A stretch of 64,000 nucleotides of DNA from Pseudomonas yamanorum. GTDB taxonomy: Bacteria; Pseudomonadota; Gammaproteobacteria; Pseudomonadales; Pseudomonadaceae. The stretch lies in NCBI RefSeq assembly GCF_900105735.1, contig NZ_LT629793.1:7023426-7087425 (forward strand), read 5' to 3'. The position numbers were made by a program, and so were the translations under genes. The notes under the pieces are model-generated. The model did not search any database and had not been told where the DNA came from. It saw nothing but the letters and a program-made list of their open reading frames with translations. How positions within the stretch are numbered: position 1 is the stretch's first letter; every line of letters starts with the position of its first letter. Shown here one piece after another: positions 1 to 9,982 of the stretch.

Positions 1-507
1 CTGGAATTGCGTTACCTCAGCGCGCTGGATGCCTCCCACGCGCTGGAAGGCGGTTCCGTTGACGTCATCGCCACCTGGGAACCCTACGTCACCCAACAGG
101 AACGCCAAGGTGCGCGAGTACTGGCGACCGCTGAAGGGCTGATCCCGGCCCAGAGCTTCATCGCTGCCAGCACCCAGGCCGTCGACGGCAAACGTGCGCA
201 AATCAGTGATTTTCTCCAACGCCTGAAAAAAGCCCGCGATTGGACTCGCCAAAGCCCGGCCAACGCTGACGCCTATGCCGATGCCTGGGCCAAGCGCACC
301 CGCGCAGATGCCGACATTGCCCGCGCCTGGTTTGCCCGGGCACGTACGACGGTTGAACCGGTGACGGCCCAATCGCCTGTTGAGGCGCAAAAGACCGTGG
401 ACTTTTTTGCAAGCCAGGGACTGGTCAAGTCTTACCCGGCAGCCAAGCTGTTCGACGACTCCTTCGCGGCGTCCTTGCAGCCTGCCGTCGCCAAAATTCA
501 GCCCTGA
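1..507 (+). CDS. ABC transporter substrate-binding protein, sulfonate/nitrate/taurine type (3' part)
   Basis: The open frame runs in from the left edge, so this is the C-terminal part (about 168 residues) of a longer gene. The text around WEPYVTQQERQGARVL and the C-terminal helices resemble the SsuA/NrtA-type periplasmic binding proteins that deliver aliphatic sulfonates or related anions to an ABC importer. A flavin monooxygenase follows 23 bp downstream on the same strand. That pairing is typical of sulfur-scavenging operons, in which the importer brings in an organosulfur compound and the oxygenase releases sulfite. The substrate cannot be read from this fragment. The signal peptide and N-terminal lobe lie outside the window. 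Confidence 0.75.
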   Translation: MELRYLSALDASHALEGGSVDVIATWEPYVTQQERQGARVLATAEGLIPAQSFIAASTQAVDGKRAQISDFLQRLKKARDWTRQSPANADAYADAWAKRTRADADIARAWFARARTTVEPVTAQSPVEAQKTVDFFASQGLVKSYPAAKLFDDSFAASLQPAVAKIQP

Positions 508-530
508 ACGCTTCAAGGAATACGTCAGAC

Positions 531-1865
531 ATGACCCAAAAAAGACAGCTCAAACTGGGCGCCCTGACCATGGGCTGCGGCGGGCCCGGCCGCCACAATC
601 TATGGCTCGATCCTCAACTGCCGGCCGATGCCAGCGTCAACGTCGACTGGTACATCGACATCGCACGCCAGGCCGAGGCGGCATTGTTCGACTTGATATT
701 TATCGTCGACAGCCAATTCATCACCCCGGGCTCGCCATCCCACTACCTGAATCGGCTGGAGCCGCTGACATTGTTGTCGGCACTGGCCGTGAGTACCCGG
801 CATCTGGGCTTGGTCGGCACGCTGACCACCTCTTACAACTCGCCCTATAACGTTGCGCGGCGCCTGGCCTCACTCGACCTGATCAGCAAAGGCCGCGCTG
901 GCTGGAATGTGGTCACCAGTGGCGACGCCGGTACCGCCGGCAACTACAGTCGCGACGAACATTATGACTACGACACCCGCTATGGCCGGGCAGCCGAACA
1001 CGTCCAGGTGGTGCAGGGGCTGTGGAACTCCTATGAGGAAGAGGCTTTCGTGCGTGACCGCGCCACCGGCCAATTTCTCGACCCGAGCAAACTCCATAGC
1101 CTGAACCACAAAGGTGAGCACTTTTCGGTAGTCGGGCCGCTGAATATCCAGCGCTCACCCCAAGGCCAACCGGTGATCTTCCAGGCCGGCGATTCGGAAC
1201 AAGGCCGCGACCTCGGCGCCGCCACCGCCGATGTGATCTTCACCCACGCGGCCAGCATCGAGCAGGGCCAGGCGTTCTACCGGGATATCAAGGGCAGGGC
1301 GCTGCAACATGGCCGTGATCCGGAGCAATTGCTGGTGATGCCCGGCGCCGAGATTTACGTGGGCGACACTGATGAGCATGCCCGTGAAATCGAACAGCAC
1401 TACCATCAGGCCGATCACAGTTTTGAGCTGGCGCTGAAGGAGTTTGGGCGTAATTTTGGCTGGCATGATTTCAGCCAGTACGACCTGGATGCTCCGTTTC
1501 CGCAGGAAAGCCTGGAGGCTGCCCGCAGCAGTTTTTTCACGGCGGCCAAACGGATTGCTGACCAGGCCCGGGACAAAGGCTTTACGTTGCGCCAGGCGGT
1601 GGAGTTTGGACGGCAGTTGCGCCCGGGGGCATTTGTCGGGTCGGCGGAGACCGTTGCGCGGAAAATGGCTGACTGGTTTGAAGCCCGTGCGGTGGATGGT
1701 TTTAACATCTACATCGGCCATCCGGAGCAGTTCAACCGATTCACCCAGGAGGTCATCCCGTTGTTGCAGGCGCGTGGCGTGTATCGCACGGCGTATGAAG
1801 GAACGACGCTGCGGGAAAGCCTGGGGTTGCAGATTCCGCGCTTTGCTCGCAACGGCGGTGTTTGA
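531..1865 (+). CDS. LLM-class FMN-dependent monooxygenase, NtaA/SnaA/DszA family
   Basis: A 444-residue protein of the usual length for the NtaA/SnaA/DszA group of bacterial-luciferase-like oxygenases, which use reduced FMN from a separate reductase. Family features visible are the early GGPGRHNLW segment, the block SGDAGTAGNYSRDEHYDYDT near residues 125-145 (the NtaA-type insertion), and GPLNIQRSPQGQPVIFQAG near 205. The start ATG follows an AAGGA at about 12 bp. It lies directly after the ABC binding protein, so it probably oxidises the compound that transporter imports, most likely an organosulfur or amino-carboxylate compound. The exact substrate is not deducible. Confidence 0.85.
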   Translation: MTQKRQLKLGALTMGCGGPGRHNLWLDPQLPADASVNVDWYIDIARQAEAALFDLIFIVDSQFITPGSPSHYLNRLEPLTLLSALAVSTRHLGLVGTLTTSYNSPYNVARRLASLDLISKGRAGWNVVTSGDAGTAGNYSRDEHYDYDTRYGRAAEHVQVVQGLWNSYEEEAFVRDRATGQFLDPSKLHSLNHKGEHFSVVGPLNIQRSPQGQPVIFQAGDSEQGRDLGAATADVIFTHAASIEQGQAFYRDIKGRALQHGRDPEQLLVMPGAEIYVGDTDEHAREIEQHYHQADHSFELALKEFGRNFGWHDFSQYDLDAPFPQESLEAARSSFFTAAKRIADQARDKGFTLRQAVEFGRQLRPGAFVGSAETVARKMADWFEARAVDGFNIYIGHPEQFNRFTQEVIPLLQARGVYRTAYEGTTLRESLGLQIPRFARNGGV

Positions 1866-1961
1866 CTCAAAAAGGGCGTTCAGATGAATAAACTGGTTGG
1901 CAGCGGAATTTTTTAGACATACTGAGGGTTCAAGCCACTCATTTGTCCCGAGACTTTCCTG

Positions 1962-3908
1962 ATGCCATCCCAACCCGTACAAGGGTCGTTCAATCAGGAC
2001 GACCGGTATCGACTGCTCGTCGACGCAGTAGTCGACTACGCCATCTACATGCTGGATACGAACGGGTTGATTCGTAGCTGGAACTCGGGGGCGAAGAAGA
2101 TCAAGCAGTACGAACAGAGTGAAGTGCTGGGCAGGCATTTTTCGCTGTTTTACACCCCGGAAGATCTGGCCTCGGACTTGCCCGCCCGAGCGCTCAAAAG
2201 CGCCGAACAGTCAGGCCGCTTCGAGGGCGAAGGCTGGCGCATCAGGAAAGATGGCACGCGTCTGTGGGCGCTGGTCATTATCGACCCGATACGCGCCGAC
2301 GATGGCACGCTGATTGGCTTCGCCAAAGTCACACGGGACCTGACCGAGCGCAAGGCTGCGGAGCAGGCCCTGCGTCAGAGCGAGCAGCAATTCAGCCTGC
2401 TGGTGCAAGGCGTTACCGACTACGCGCTCTATATGCTCGACCCCAACGGCGTGATCACCACCTGGAACGCCGGTGCCCAGCGCATCAAGGGATATGAACC
2501 GGCAGAAGTCATCGGTAAACACTACTCCCTGTTTTTCCAGCGTGAGGATGCAGACAACAAGGTCCCGCAGCGCGCCCTTGAAACGGTTATCCGGGAAGGC
2601 CGGTATGAAGGGCAGGGTTGGCGCCTGCGCAAAGACGGCACGGGATTCCTGGCCCATGTCGTTATCGACCCGATAAAGAATGAACAGGGCGAGCTCGTGG
2701 GTTTCGCGAAAATTACCCGGGACGTTACCGAGAGCGTTCAGGCTCAACAGGAGATCAAGGAAACCCGGGAGGCGTTATTCCAGGCCCAGAAAATGGAGTC
2801 TCTGGGGCAGCTCACCGGCGGTATCGCCCATGACTTCAACAACCTCCTCATGGTGATTCTGGGGAGCCTCGAACTCGCCAAGAAGCGTGTCCCTCAGGAC
2901 TCCAGAACCTACTCATTACTGAATAATGCCATCGCCGGCGCCCAGCGCGGTGCGACGCTGACTCAGCGGATGCTGGCCTTTGCCCGTCGCCAGGAGCTTG
3001 ATCCGCAGCCAGTGGATGTGGGTGATCTGATCAGAAACATGTCAGACCTGCTGTCCCGCATGTTAGGCGCAGGCATCAGCGTCGACACACAGTTCCCACT
3101 GATCCTGCGGCCGGTGCTGGTCGACATGAGCCAACTGGAAATGGCCGTCATGAACCTGGTGATCAACGCCCGGGACGCCATGGAAGGCCGGGGCAGGATT
3201 CTGATTTCGGCGAGGGAGGATTCGTTTCCCGGCAGGCCGGATGACTCGGAAAGGCTGATTTGCATCGCTGTCATCGACACCGGCCCCGGAATGAATGACG
3301 CGACCTTGCAGCGGGCCATGGAGCCGTTCTTCACCACCAAGGGCGCGGGAAAAGGCACGGGGCTCGGCCTTTCGATGGTTCATGGCCTGGCAGCACAGTC
3401 ACAGGGCCACTTTGTGCTGAAGAGCAAGGAAGGAGAGGGCACAACCGCAGAACTTTGGTTACCGGTGGCGGTGATGGATACCACGCAGTCTGCGGCGGTG
3501 GCATCCACTGCAAACACGCCAGCTGCCTCCCATCAGCAAAGCCTCGAGATTCTGCTGGTAGACGACGACCCGCTGGTGCTGATCAGCACGGGAGCCATGC
3601 TTGAAGATCTGGGCCATCATGTTGTGGCGGCGGCAGACGGGCACGCTGCGTTGGCGTTCCTGGCGCAAGGCACGCGCTTTGACTTGGTCATTACGGACAT
3701 GGCAATGCCGGATATGACGGGGATTGAGCTGGCCGGCAACATCGAGGCGCTGTACCCCAAGATTCCCATCATTCTTTCGTCTGGATTTGCAGAGATATCC
3801 CTGAACCTCAAAACCACACTGACGCGCTTGCCCAAGCCATTTGATCAATCGGCATTGGCGAAAGTGATCGCCGAAACCCTGCGCACCCGGATCGAAAAGC
3901 CGTGTTGA
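1962..3908 (+). CDS. Hybrid sensor histidine kinase with two PAS domains and a receiver
   Basis: A 648-residue protein with no predicted membrane segment, so probably a cytoplasmic sensor. Two similar PAS/PAC repeats occupy about residues 14-130 and 140-255; each ends in the PAC motif GFAK(V/I)TRD(L/V)TE. A HisKA segment follows with phosphoacceptor His290 in GGIAHDFNN. The HATPase domain (about 350-510) shows N-box VINARDAM and G-boxes DTGPGM and GTGLGLS. The C-terminal receiver (about 530-645) has DDD near its start, phosphoacceptor Asp in ITDMAMPDM and the conserved Lys in LPKPF. The HDFNN type of H-box is common in soluble PAS kinases of Pseudomonas. The ligand is unknown. The stop codon overlaps the next gene by 7 bp, suggesting translational coupling. 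Confidence 0.9.
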   Translation: MPSQPVQGSFNQDDRYRLLVDAVVDYAIYMLDTNGLIRSWNSGAKKIKQYEQSEVLGRHFSLFYTPEDLASDLPARALKSAEQSGRFEGEGWRIRKDGTRLWALVIIDPIRADDGTLIGFAKVTRDLTERKAAEQALRQSEQQFSLLVQGVTDYALYMLDPNGVITTWNAGAQRIKGYEPAEVIGKHYSLFFQREDADNKVPQRALETVIREGRYEGQGWRLRKDGTGFLAHVVIDPIKNEQGELVGFAKITRDVTESVQAQQEIKETREALFQAQKMESLGQLTGGIAHDFNNLLMVILGSLELAKKRVPQDSRTYSLLNNAIAGAQRGATLTQRMLAFARRQELDPQPVDVGDLIRNMSDLLSRMLGAGISVDTQFPLILRPVLVDMSQLEMAVMNLVINARDAMEGRGRILISAREDSFPGRPDDSERLICIAVIDTGPGMNDATLQRAMEPFFTTKGAGKGTGLGLSMVHGLAAQSQGHFVLKSKEGEGTTAELWLPVAVMDTTQSAAVASTANTPAASHQQSLEILLVDDDPLVLISTGAMLEDLGHHVVAAADGHAALAFLAQGTRFDLVITDMAMPDMTGIELAGNIEALYPKIPIILSSGFAEISLNLKTTLTRLPKPFDQSALAKVIAETLRTRIEKPC

Positions 3909-4543
3909 ATGAGAGCACTGACCGCCCACTCTTTGTTTCCATGGACGGGCCCAAGGGCACCGGCAAGACCACACTGCTGGAAGCCGTTACGAAAGCACTG
4001 AGGGCTGACAACAAAAAGGTGATCCGGCTGTGCGAGAGAAAAAGCGATCCCTACCGAAGTGAAACAATGGTCCTCGTTAACCAACTCGCCAGAACGCCCA
4101 GCCGGGAGTTGGAGTGGGAGGTGTGTAAGCGCTTCGCCAACAGCCGTGCCTGGATTTCCCGACACGTGCTGACTCAACAGCCGACAGACAGCATTGTCTT
4201 GATTGACCGCTGGTACCCGTCGGATGCCGCATTTCGCCGGGGAGTCCCGTTGACAGATATCCTGCAGTTGAACAGTGATCGAAACGTGCAAGTGCCGGAC
4301 CTGCATGTCGGGGTGGTCACCGACCCCGATATTTCATGGGCAAGGGCCGCTGCACGCCGGCGCGGGCTGAGCAGCACCGTGATCCACAGGCTGGAAGAAC
4401 ACATCGCCTGTACCCAGGCGTTCGAGCGAGCGGTTGCGGATCACGGCTGGGTGTTGTGCCGTAATGAAGGAACCATTGACGGCGCGACACAGCAGGTCAT
4501 TTCCGAGATTTACAACGTCCTTGAATCATCCCGGTGTGATTGA
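3902..4543 (+). CDS. Thymidylate-kinase-like P-loop nucleotide kinase
   Basis: A 213-residue protein starting at GTG 3902 inside the end of the kinase gene. It has a clear Walker A motif, DGPKGTGKTT, near residue 16, and IVLIDRWYPSDAAF near 95, matching the DR(Y/W) motif of dTMP kinase and deoxynucleoside kinases. The middle and LID regions differ from the housekeeping Tmk, so it is probably a divergent paralogue and not the essential enzyme. The overlap with the sensor-kinase gene suggests co-transcription; a functional link is not obvious. Its 3' end overlaps the convergent helicase gene by 18 bp. Confidence 0.7.
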   Translation: MLNESTDRPLFVSMDGPKGTGKTTLLEAVTKALRADNKKVIRLCERKSDPYRSETMVLVNQLARTPSRELEWEVCKRFANSRAWISRHVLTQQPTDSIVLIDRWYPSDAAFRRGVPLTDILQLNSDRNVQVPDLHVGVVTDPDISWARAAARRRGLSSTVIHRLEEHIACTQAFERAVADHGWVLCRNEGTIDGATQQVISEIYNVLESSRCD

Positions 4544-7500
4544 CCCCGCCTGCTCTTGATAGCCTTTGCGCAGTTTCTCCGCGATCAGCTTTTCCGCTTC
4601 GCGCACTGCGCGTTCGGGGCTGTCGAGGGACTTGATCAAGGTCTGGCCCTTGGTGCCGATGCGACCGAAGTTCACCACCACGTCCGCCTCCGTGACGCCG
4701 ATACGCCAGAACTTGTTGGAGTTGCCTTCGCCAAAGGTGAACTCACGCATCGGGGTCTGTGCTTCAGGGGCTGGCGACGCCTCGACCTCGACGGTTTCGG
4801 GTTCCACTTCCTGTTCAGGTTCTGGCAGCGCAGGCGCCTCTTCACCCCGTAGCAGCGCTTCAATCTGACTCAGCACCTCTTCCGGGGCCCGCAGCCAGTC
4901 ATGGCTGAGCACGTCGATAATCTTCCAGCCGAAACTGCGCAGCACGGTCGGGCGGAAGATATAACGCTCACGCACGTCAGTCGCGGCCGCCGTATCGCCG
5001 TCCAGCAACACGCCGAGGCTGAAGTGTTCACCGCTGGCGTCACTGATCGCCAGGTCGCAGCGGAACTGCGAACGACCGACGTATTCCTGCACCGTATGCC
5101 CGCGTTTGCGTAACGCGGCGGCGAGGGCGCTGCGCAGGCTGTCCTTGGGCAGGCTGACCGCAAAGGATTGCTTGGCGCCTGGATTGAGGTTGGCAAGGAT
5201 GCCCTGGGATCGCGGCGCGTCGCCGTTGGCGCTGGCCTGGGCGAATTGCAGGAACCCGCGCAATGCTGCGGCACCGTCGTTGTGGGTGTTGGTGATGGCA
5301 TCCGCTTCGATGCTGGAGACGATCGCCATGCGCTTGCGCGCACGGCTGAAGATCACGTTCAGGCGTTTTTCCCCGCCGCGCTGGTTGATCGGGCCGAAGT
5401 TCATCAGCATCTTGCCGTTCGGTCCTGGTGCGTAGCAGATGCTCAGGATGATCACGTCGCGTTCATCCCCCTGGACGTTCTCCAGGTTCTTGACGAACAG
5501 GCCGTTGAACTGCCCGGCGTCTTCACGCACATACTCTTGTTCAAGGCGGGTGGCAAAGGCCGAGTCACTGGCGGCCAGGTCCTCCAGGGCCTGCTCGATG
5601 GCGCCTTGCTGGGCCTCGGAGAAGGCCACGATGCCCAGGCTCAGGCCGGTCTCGCGTTGCAGCAGTTCACGCACCAGGTTGGCGATGTAGCGTGCTTCGG
5701 CCAAGTTGCTGCGGCTCAGGTAGACGCCATCGCTCATCTTCAGAAAGCTGATCGGGCTGTCGAGCAGCGTATCGGCGCCCTGAATCACCGCTTGGGCATC
5801 CATGGAGTCCAGGGCCGCTTGGGCCAGGGCCGGGCGCTCGATACGCCGGTCGGGAATGGTGATCAGCCGGCCTTCATAGAACGCCGCGTTGGAGAAGCTG
5901 ATCAACGCTTCATGGCGGCTGCGGTAGTGCCAAGCCAGCAGAGTCGCCGGTAAATTACGCGCGGCCTGGCTCAGCAGGCTGTCGGCATCGAGGTTGATTG
6001 CGATCTGCTCGCCGTCCTCCATGGCAATCAGTTCGTTATCGTCCTGTTCGCCGGCGCTGGAGAAGAAGTTGGTGGGTGGCAATTGCATCTCGTCACCCAC
6101 CACGATCACCTGTTGCGCACGACTCAAGGCCGGCACGGCTTCTTCGCTGGGGATCTGGCTGGCTTCGTCGAAAATCACCACGTCGAACAGGTCCGGGGTC
6201 AGCGGCAGCGTGTCGGACACCGACAGCGGGCTCATCAGCCAGATAGGCTTGAGGTCGTTGATCACGCGGCCACTGTCACCACTCGCCATTTCACGGATGG
6301 AGCGATAACGCATGGTCTTGCCCAGCTCGTGTTCCAGTTCACGGCGGCCCTTGGCATAGGCTTTCTTGAACTCACGGGCCTGGGCGTCCAGCTGAGTCAC
6401 CGACATCGCCGATTGCTTCACGTGTTCCAGGAAACGCTGGTGCAGCGTGGCGCTGAGCACATGGGCGTTGTGTTTGAGCAGGCTGCTTTCAGCCTGGCTG
6501 ACCTGCCGCGCGGCCAGGCTCAAGGCCGGGCCATCGAAGCGCGCCAGTTGCGGGTTGGCACGATACAGGCGGGTCAGGTTTTCCTGGGCAATCAACCCAT
6601 CCAGCGCCTTTTGCGCCAAGGCGTGCTGTTGCACGGCCAACAGGCAGACGGGGTCGGCCTGGTGCAGCTCATTGAGCAGGGGCAGGGTGTCGGGCAGTTC
6701 CTCGAGTTCTTCACGCAGGTCGCGCAAGTATTCGGCCAACTCGCCCAGGCTCGGTGCCGGTTCAAACACGCAGTGCTGTGCAACCAGCTCGGCCAGGCGT
6801 GCAACCGGCTGGCGCAGGCTGGCTTCCTGGCGTACACCCGGCAGGGCGTTTGGGTTACCACGCAGGCCTTCGACCCACTGGCGCAATAACGGTGATGTGC
6901 TCAGTTGCTGGAGCAGGGCTTGCAGGTTTTGCACGAACTGGTCGATGTCCTGGATGCCGTAGTGACTTTGCAGGCGCTGCTGCTCGGCCTGCAACTCGGC
7001 GGTGGCGCGGTGTTCGCCGGCCAGGTTATCGAGCACGCTGCGGTAGCTGGGGCGCACCGCGTGCTGGCTGAAGTCGTAGCGCCGTTGCAACTCGCCGCGC
7101 AGCCGCCACCAGGCCGGTTGCAGCCAACGCAGCAACGAGCCTTCCAGGCGCTGCACCAGATCCTGTGCGGCCTGGGTGTCCTGGGGCGCGAGTTTGTCGC
7201 GCCAATGGCGGGTGGTTTCAGCGGCGTTGTGTTGTTGCACGGTCAGCGTTTGCAGAGCGGCTTGTTCGGCCTGCAACGCCTGGGAACCGGGTGAGCCCGA
7301 TTCCAACAGGTCGAGGTGCGATGCCAGGTTGGCGCCGGTCAATTGCTCGGCTGCCTGGGTCAGCACCCGCGCATCCGCGAGACGCGTGTCACTGGACAGC
7401 AGGCTGGAGGATGACTCCAGAAACGGCTCGACGCTGTCCATCAGCCCACCGGCTTCATCCAGGAATGCCTTGAGCTGGCCATAGGCATGTTCGTGGGTAA

Positions 7501-9982
7501 TGAGGCTTGAGGCCAGATGGCTGAAAGGGTGACGCGCAAAACTGTCGAGGCCGAAGCGCTCGTTGATCGCCTGATACAGGCGGCCAGTCAGTTCACTTTG
7601 CGCCTGCCAGTGACGCCATTCGGGCAAGCGTTCCAGAACTTCGGGCGGCAGCTTGGCAGCCACAGGCGGCAGGTCGATCAGATGCCGCACCAGTTCGCGC
7701 ACCGAGCAGGCCAGCGTTTCCGGCACCTCGGTCATGGCCTGTTCAAAGCGCTCGATCAGACCCAGCTGTTGGCCCAGGGTGGCCAGTGTGGCGCTGCGTC
7801 GGGCTTGCAACTGCGACGACTGGGCATCGCCGGCTATCCAGCGCTCATAGCATTCGCGCAGGTTGCCCACGAAGGCCTTTTTGTCGGTCTGGGAGTCGTG
7901 AATCAGGCAGCACAACTCACCCAGTTCACTCTGTTGCAGGCGATGGAACACCACATCCAGTGCCGCGCGCTTTTCGCACACGAACAGCACCCGCAGGCCG
8001 CGACCGGCATAGTCGGCGATCAGGTTGGTGATGGTCTGGGACTTGCCGGTACCCGGCGGCCCCTGAATGATGAAATTGCGCCCGGTACGGGCCAGGCTGA
8101 CGGCGGCATTCTGCGTCGCATCGCCGGCCACCACGTTCCATTGTTCCGGCAGCGGGATCGGGTCCGGTGCCTGGACTTCGACCTCCCGGGGCTCAATGGA
8201 GAACATCCGGTCAAACGCTTCGTTCTGCGCCGGCTCGTCGATCAACTGCGCGTAATCGCGCACCAGCGACATCTTGCGATAGTTGAAGTTGGCCAGGGTG
8301 ACCTGGGTCAGGTCGATGTCCCAGGCGTAGCGATGCCCCTGATTCTCGGGCAAAGCGTAGGTGCTGTTTTCAGTGCTGCGGGCGACCATTTGTGGATGCT
8401 GGTCGCGCAGCGAAGGTTTGCCACCGACCGCCATGCGCAGCGGCAACACGCTGGGCAGGACTTTTTGCTGGAACAGTTGCAGGCCCAACGGGCGGTAGTC
8501 TTCGCGGTCGTAGCTGAAATCCGGCTTCACCAACGGCATGGCCGAGCGCTGACGGGCGCGGCGCCGCTGGAAGTGCTGCAGGTGCTGCACTGCCTTCTGG
8601 TGGATCAGTTCGATTTGCGGTTTGCTTTGCAGGCGCAACTCCACGCCGGGCTCGGTCAGCTTGATCTGGCGCGCAATATCCGCGTGGATTTCTTCAAGCG
8701 AGGTTTTTTGCAGGTCGACGGTTTCCGGCAACTGGATATCGTAGAGCTGGCGCAACTGATGACGCAGTACCGGGTTGAATTCGGCCTCGGTCTCATCGCA
8801 CTGCAACATGAACTGGTCGCGCACACCTTTTTTGCGGCTCAGCTCCACCGGCAGCCACAGCAGCGGGGTGACGATGCGTTCTTCCGGCGTGTCCTTGAGG
8901 TTGTGCCAGCGCATGAACGCGACCACCAGGCGCAGGTTGCTGAAGCCGAACTCGGCACGATCGCGGCGGGTTTCCTGGATGATGCGTTCCAGGGACGCCT
9001 GCAGCCAGGTCTGGTCTTCAAACCGCAGCCATTGCTGCAGGCCAACCGGCTTGCCGCTCAACACCTGCTCGGAGAAACCACCGAAGGTAGGCTGCCAGGT
9101 GCACAGCGATTCAGGTCGGATGCTTTCGATCCGCATCACCAGCGGCACGCTGGCCACGGTCAGGTTGACGTTGGCCTGGGTCGGCCGGAAGTGCAGCAGG
9201 CGATTGCGCCGCGACAGGTCGAACAGCCGGTTGCGCAGGTGCTCCAGCACCACGGTGCGCCGCGACGCCGGGCCTTCGGCCTGGGCCAGCACACGCTCGA
9301 CATCCAGGCTGGCCGGCTGCTCGCGCCAGGACTCCAGGCGCCGGGCCAGGGAACTGACATCGGTGGCGCGCTCATGCCGGTTGAGTTCGGTCATCTCGAC
9401 GATCAGGTTGGCCAGCACCGGGTTGAGCCGGCCATTGAGCTGGAACAGGTTGCGCCGATGCCGGGCAAAGGTCTTTACATCGTTGATATCGGCAAAGTCC
9501 AACCCGCAGGCCAGGCACGCGAGCAACTGCCCGAGTTGGAAAATATCGGTGATTTCGTCGTGATGCCCGAGACGATGCTCCCAGCTGTGCAAGTCCGTGA
9601 GGAACACCGGGTGGTCGATGGCCTGGTGCGGGTCTTCCTGCACGTGCAGGTCGGTAATGGCCACGCCACTTTCCGAATCCCGGGTCAGGCGTACCGTGCC
9701 GACGATATTCAGCGCCGACTCCGGATTGGGCTGCACTTGCTTGATCGCTTCCAGCGCCAGACGCGGCGGTACACCTTCGGGGTTACGCAGTTGCAGGGTG
9801 CGCTCCGGCCCTTGCAGCACGTCGAGATAACTGAGCTGGGCGACACGCCCCTGATCATGCAGTTGCGCCACCTGGCGCAGCAGCGGCAACGCCAGGAACA
9901 CCACATCATCGATAGGCACGGCAGCGCCATCGTGGCTCTGCAGCAATTGAGTGAAGGTGACGGGTTGGGTTATTGGGTCCAT
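4526..9982 (-). CDS. DUF4011 / SF1 helicase / Vsr-like nuclease / WGR-domain protein
   Basis: An 1818-residue multidomain protein. Residues about 10-220 resemble the C-lobe of a protein kinase (VAQLHDQGRVAQLSYLDVLQ sits where a catalytic loop would be) but no HRD or DFG triad is visible, so this looks like a pseudokinase. DUF4011 begins near 235 (HLRNRLFDLSRRNRLLHF). A UPF1/DNA2-like superfamily 1 helicase follows, with Walker A GPPGTGKSQT near 640, DEAS Walker B near 1268 (VVIFDEASQIPSEE), and later motifs (AWHYRSRHEALI; VQGDERDVIILS; RLNVIFSRARKRM). A DUF3320/Vsr-type restriction-endonuclease fold covers about 1615-1700 (RKRGHTVQEYVGRSQFRCDLA). A WGR domain covers about 1745-1808 (FWRIGVTEADVVVNFGRIGTKG). 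The arrangement recalls Hhe- and Mokosh-like anti-phage helicase-nucleases (family knowledge). The gene overlaps the upstream peptidase by 13 bp. Defence function is inferred. Confidence 0.85.
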   Translation of the reverse strand: MDPITQPVTFTQLLQSHDGAAVPIDDVVFLALPLLRQVAQLHDQGRVAQLSYLDVLQGPERTLQLRNPEGVPPRLALEAIKQVQPNPESALNIVGTVRLTRDSESGVAITDLHVQEDPHQAIDHPVFLTDLHSWEHRLGHHDEITDIFQLGQLLACLACGLDFADINDVKTFARHRRNLFQLNGRLNPVLANLIVEMTELNRHERATDVSSLARRLESWREQPASLDVERVLAQAEGPASRRTVVLEHLRNRLFDLSRRNRLLHFRPTQANVNLTVASVPLVMRIESIRPESLCTWQPTFGGFSEQVLSGKPVGLQQWLRFEDQTWLQASLERIIQETRRDRAEFGFSNLRLVVAFMRWHNLKDTPEERIVTPLLWLPVELSRKKGVRDQFMLQCDETEAEFNPVLRHQLRQLYDIQLPETVDLQKTSLEEIHADIARQIKLTEPGVELRLQSKPQIELIHQKAVQHLQHFQRRRARQRSAMPLVKPDFSYDREDYRPLGLQLFQQKVLPSVLPLRMAVGGKPSLRDQHPQMVARSTENSTYALPENQGHRYAWDIDLTQVTLANFNYRKMSLVRDYAQLIDEPAQNEAFDRMFSIEPREVEVQAPDPIPLPEQWNVVAGDATQNAAVSLARTGRNFIIQGPPGTGKSQTITNLIADYAGRGLRVLFVCEKRAALDVVFHRLQQSELGELCCLIHDSQTDKKAFVGNLRECYERWIAGDAQSSQLQARRSATLATLGQQLGLIERFEQAMTEVPETLACSVRELVRHLIDLPPVAAKLPPEVLERLPEWRHWQAQSELTGRLYQAINERFGLDSFARHPFSHLASSLITHEHAYGQLKAFLDEAGGLMDSVEPFLESSSSLLSSDTRLADARVLTQAAEQLTGANLASHLDLLESGSPGSQALQAEQAALQTLTVQQHNAAETTRHWRDKLAPQDTQAAQDLVQRLEGSLLRWLQPAWWRLRGELQRRYDFSQHAVRPSYRSVLDNLAGEHRATAELQAEQQRLQSHYGIQDIDQFVQNLQALLQQLSTSPLLRQWVEGLRGNPNALPGVRQEASLRQPVARLAELVAQHCVFEPAPSLGELAEYLRDLREELEELPDTLPLLNELHQADPVCLLAVQQHALAQKALDGLIAQENLTRLYRANPQLARFDGPALSLAARQVSQAESSLLKHNAHVLSATLHQRFLEHVKQSAMSVTQLDAQAREFKKAYAKGRRELEHELGKTMRYRSIREMASGDSGRVINDLKPIWLMSPLSVSDTLPLTPDLFDVVIFDEASQIPSEEAVPALSRAQQVIVVGDEMQLPPTNFFSSAGEQDDNELIAMEDGEQIAINLDADSLLSQAARNLPATLLAWHYRSRHEALISFSNAAFYEGRLITIPDRRIERPALAQAALDSMDAQAVIQGADTLLDSPISFLKMSDGVYLSRSNLAEARYIANLVRELLQRETGLSLGIVAFSEAQQGAIEQALEDLAASDSAFATRLEQEYVREDAGQFNGLFVKNLENVQGDERDVIILSICYAPGPNGKMLMNFGPINQRGGEKRLNVIFSRARKRMAIVSSIEADAITNTHNDGAAALRGFLQFAQASANGDAPRSQGILANLNPGAKQSFAVSLPKDSLRSALAAALRKRGHTVQEYVGRSQFRCDLAISDASGEHFSLGVLLDGDTAAATDVRERYIFRPTVLRSFGWKIIDVLSHDWLRAPEEVLSQIEALLRGEEAPALPEPEQEVEPETVEVEASPAPEAQTPMREFTFGEGNSNKFWRIGVTEADVVVNFGRIGTKGQTLIKSLDSPERAVREAEKLIAEKLRKGYQEQAGSITPG

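Noticed and set aside
1155..2138. Minus-strand frame of 327 codons over the flavin monooxygenase
   Set aside because: It covers the end of one clear gene and the start of the next, has no family features and no ribosome site.
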